Shown piece after piece: positions 62,073 through 64,000 of a DNA stretch of 64,000 nucleotides. Within the stretch, counting starts at the first letter, position 1. Each line of letters starts with the position of its first letter. The stretch spans positions 7,759-71,758 of the forward strand of contig CAAGMZ010000024.1 in NCBI GenBank assembly GCA_900771195.1. Reading direction: 5' to 3'. The translations under genes and the position numbers were made by a program. Origin of the DNA: Lachnospiraceae bacterium. Lineage in GTDB: Bacteria > Bacillota > Clostridia > Lachnospirales > Lachnospiraceae. A model generated the notes under the pieces. The model saw only the letters and a list, made by a program, of their open reading frames with translations. It was not told the DNA's origin and made no database searches.

Positions 62073-62575
62073 TTCGGCGTGTTCTCCTTTATAAGTTTAT
62101 ATACGTCTTCATAAGATCTGCCATCCGTATCCACCGCTATGTCAGCGGTTTTTTCATATGTGTCGGCGCGCTCAAGCATAAGCTTCTGTATTCTGTCACG
62201 GATGTTTCCGCCTTTAAGGAGGGGCCTGCTCTCATCACCCTTAAGCCTGTTTTCAAGCGTATCAACCGTGGCCCTGAGGTAGACTACCGTACCAAGCTCA
62301 TGCATATATCTGCGGTTCTCTTCACGCATTGGAAGTCCGCCGCCCACTGCAATCACATACCCGTCTTCGTTTCTCTCTGCCAGTTCGGCAATTGCCGCCG
62401 TTTCCAGATTTCTGAAATATTCCTCACCGTCTGTGTCAAAAATACTTCTGACGCTCCTATGTTCTTTTTCCTCAATATAGCTGTCAGTATCTATCAGCTT
62501 ATAACCTTTTTGAGACATGAACCTCCCGATACTTGACTTTCCGCAACCCATGAAACCTATAAGAATGTAGTTCAT
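62069..62575 (-). CDS. aroK: Shikimate kinase
   Basis: 168 aa. P-loop ILIGFMGCGKSSIGRFM, shikimate contacts in DTDSYIEE and AVGGGLPMREEN, lid region ESRPLL. It starts on the last base of the aroE stop region (the two touch at 62575), so aroE-aroK-aroQ are closely coupled. Confidence 0.95.
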   Translation of the reverse strand: MNYILIGFMGCGKSSIGRFMSQKGYKLIDTDSYIEEKEHRSVRSIFDTDGEEYFRNLETAAIAELAERNEDGYVIAVGGGLPMREENRRYMHELGTVVYLRATVDTLENRLKGDESRPLLKGGNIRDRIQKLMLERADTYEKTADIAVDTDGRSYEDVYKLIKENTPK

Positions 62576-63432
62576 CAGTATCCAAGCTCCTTTTGAAGCA
62601 TCTTAAGCACTTCATCTGCCATTTCCTGCGGCACTGTCACATGATTCCACAGTTCAAATGCCGCAATTCCCTGGTACAAAAGCATTTTAAGTCCGTTATA
62701 CGCCGGTGCACCGGCATTCCTGCATTTTTTCATAAAAGCAGTCTCTGCCGGATTAAATATAATATCTACCCCCGCAGACACAAGCTCATAAAAATCATCA
62801 TCCTCTATAGGAGCCGCATCCGTATTCGGAAAAAGTCCTACGCTGGTGGTCTGGATTACCGGATATTTTCCCTTAGGAATGTTGCGGTAGTCATCCGGTG
62901 CCATCGGCTCAACAATATTTCCGAATTTTTCATTCACGCGGCCTGCCAGCACCTGTGCTTTACCAACACTTCTGTTCAACAGCCATATATGCTCTGCTCC
63001 CATCTGTGCGCAAAGATAAGTGATGGCATTGGAAGCTCCGCCGGCACCGAGAATAATCACACTCTGTCCTTTAATTTCAATGTTCTCCTCCAAAAGTTCG
63101 CGCTTAAGGCCGGTAATATCCGTGTTATAGCCCTTAAATCCATGTTCCGAAGGCACCAGCGTATTGACTGCACCAATATCAAGAGCCAGCGGGTCAATCT
63201 CGATAAGATACTTCATAACCGTGCATTTATGGGGAACTGTCACATTAAGTCCGCCAAAATTCATTGCCAGGGCTCCGCGCACTGCGTCGCCCACATCATC
63301 CGGAGCAACGCAAAATGCCGTATAAGCCATATTTATACCCATCATCCCGGCTAATGTATTATGTATCAGCGGTGACAGTGAATGTCCCACCGGGCTGCCT
63401 ATAAGGCAGCACAGTTTAGTTCCTGCATTCAT
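62575..63432 (-). CDS. aroE: Shikimate dehydrogenase
   Basis: 285 aa from ATG 63432. Substrate motif IGSPVGHSLSPLIHN, catalytic NVTVPHKCTVMKYL, NTDITG and the nucleotide-binding ILGAGGASNAITYL. NADPH-dependent reduction of dehydroshikimate. The open frame extends 52 codons further, overlapping YqeG, but AGGAGGTACAGG sits ahead of 63432 and the conserved domain begins there; the overlap with yqeG is then 17 bases. Confidence 0.95.
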   Translation of the reverse strand: MNAGTKLCCLIGSPVGHSLSPLIHNTLAGMMGINMAYTAFCVAPDDVGDAVRGALAMNFGGLNVTVPHKCTVMKYLIEIDPLALDIGAVNTLVPSEHGFKGYNTDITGLKRELLEENIEIKGQSVIILGAGGASNAITYLCAQMGAEHIWLLNRSVGKAQVLAGRVNEKFGNIVEPMAPDDYRNIPKGKYPVIQTTSVGLFPNTDAAPIEDDDFYELVSAGVDIIFNPAETAFMKKCRNAGAPAYNGLKMLLYQGIAAFELWNHVTVPQEMADEVLKMLQKELGY

Positions 63433-63931
63433 ATTTTTTCCTGTACCTCCTGTAAAAAAACAGAACAATTCTCTCAAGCTTTCTCTTGAGAACAATCTGT
63501 ATCTCTTCCTTGGGGTTAATCGGCTTAACCAGTATTGACGGTATGCCTGTCCTGTTGGCTCCGTACACATCGGTAAAAAGCTGATCACCGATAAAATAAG
63601 TACTGTGGACGTCAGTACCCATCATTTCCATTGCCTTTTTGTAATTCGTCCTTGAAGGCTTGTGGGCATCATATACATACCTTGATTCCACTGCATCGGC
63701 AAACGGCTTGACTCTTGGCTCCTTATTGTTGGAAATCAGGCATGTCTCAAACCCTATTTTTCTAAGCTCATCAAACAGCTTCACCACCCTGTCGTCAGCA
63801 GGCTCTCCGTGTCTGACAAGCGTATTGTCGATATCAAAAATCAAGCCCCTTATTCCATCATCATATAAACCCTGATAATCAACAGAATAAGAGGACTCTA
63901 CATAATCAGTTGGATAAAATTTGGCAAACAT
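63416..63931 (-). CDS. yqeG: YqeG family HAD IIIA-type phosphatase
   Basis: 171 aa. HAD motif I GLIFDIDNTLV, motif II CLISNN, Lys in AHKPSRTNY and motif III YFIGDQLFTDVYGANR. Cytoplasmic phosphatase, biological substrate uncertain. ATG 63931 has AGGTG six bases ahead; GTG 63940 overlaps the preceding gene's stop. yqeG before aroE is a frequent order in Firmicutes. Confidence 0.92.
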   Translation of the reverse strand: MFAKFYPTDYVESSYSVDYQGLYDDGIRGLIFDIDNTLVRHGEPADDRVVKLFDELRKIGFETCLISNNKEPRVKPFADAVESRYVYDAHKPSRTNYKKAMEMMGTDVHSTYFIGDQLFTDVYGANRTGIPSILVKPINPKEEIQIVLKRKLERIVLFFYRRYRKKYECRN

Positions 63932-63940
63932 CAAAGGCAC

Positions 63941-64000
63941 CTACTCCAGAAATTTCTTAAGTTCGTTCATAAACGTATTCACGTCCTTGAATTCCCGATA
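63941..64000 (-). CDS. 3' end of an upstream gene (partial, unidentified)
   Basis: Only the last 19 codons (ending KKFLE and TAG at 63943-63941) are in the window, in an open frame running off the right edge. It ends 9 bases before the yqeG ATG, so the two are likely co-transcribed. Too short to identify. Confidence 0.55.
   Translation of the reverse strand, partial: YREFKDVNTFMNELKKFLE

Overview
The window reads as a chromosomal segment of an anaerobic Clostridia of the Lachnospiraceae type. This is inferred from gene content and order: argCJBD / argG / argH, serC-serA-DUF1015, dnaG-rpoD-trmK-nif3, pyrB-pyrI, glgB, two GH26 mannanases, Gram-positive AGGAGG ribosome binding sites, an A-type RNase P RNA and a c-di-GMP-I riboswitch. 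Most of the DNA is moderate in GC (one argH line counted by hand is 47%). The block 14.0-19.1 kb is clearly poorer (sampled lines 23-25%). No transposase, phage, CRISPR or tRNA gene was seen.

Layout. 0-7.4 kb: a lipoprotein binding-protein gene cut by the left edge lies directly behind argC-argJ-argB-argD (minus strand). argG points the other way, and a membrane protein of unknown function follows. 7.4-14 kb: a DUF6033-like gene, then a plus-strand operon GT2-GtrA-YfhO-argH, in which a CsbB/GtcA/YfhO-type surface glycosylation set runs straight into the last arginine gene. 14-19.1 kb: the low-GC island. A consensus promoter and a c-di-GMP-I riboswitch with its own terminator lead a minus-strand operon for a secreted 4-Cys protein, a membrane-anchored helical protein and a MacB-like ABC transporter. 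Inverted repeats (27 of 30 bases identical) stand at both edges. 19.2-30 kb: M15 peptidase, MscS channel, glgB, DUF1015, serA, serC, a probably leaderless pyridoxal kinase gene, a secreted GH26 mannanase and a divergent LysR regulator. 30-38 kb: YugP-type peptidase, cytidylate-kinase-like protein, a heterodimeric ABC exporter, a two-component system, and a tandem array of long palindromic repeats. 38.5-45.7 kb: ilvB, ilvD, leuB; yajC, tgt, aroC. 45.8-53 kb: methyltransferase with TetR regulator, TldD/PmbA pair, DUF1540 protein, lipoprotein, pyrBI. 53-64 kb: an unbroken minus-strand run from YqeG through aroE-aroK-aroQ, dgt, dnaG, rpoD, trmK, nif3 and a nucleoside kinase to rnpB and a second, cytoplasmic GH26.

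How the genes work together. The window holds most of arginine synthesis from N-acetylglutamate (argJ, argB, argC, argD, argG, argH), parts of branched-chain (ilvB, ilvD, leuB), serine (serC, serA) and shikimate (aroQ, aroE, aroK, aroC) synthesis, and the first committed pyrimidine step (pyrBI). The two GH26 enzymes point to mannan use.

The candidate undescribed system is the c-di-GMP-controlled island. The 3' strand of riboswitch helix P1 is also the 5' arm of the terminator, so c-di-GMP is predicted to turn the operon ON. A second theme is a dispersed palindromic repeat family found at both island edges, in the 38-kb array and after pyrI. All functional statements are read from sequence patterns without database searches.
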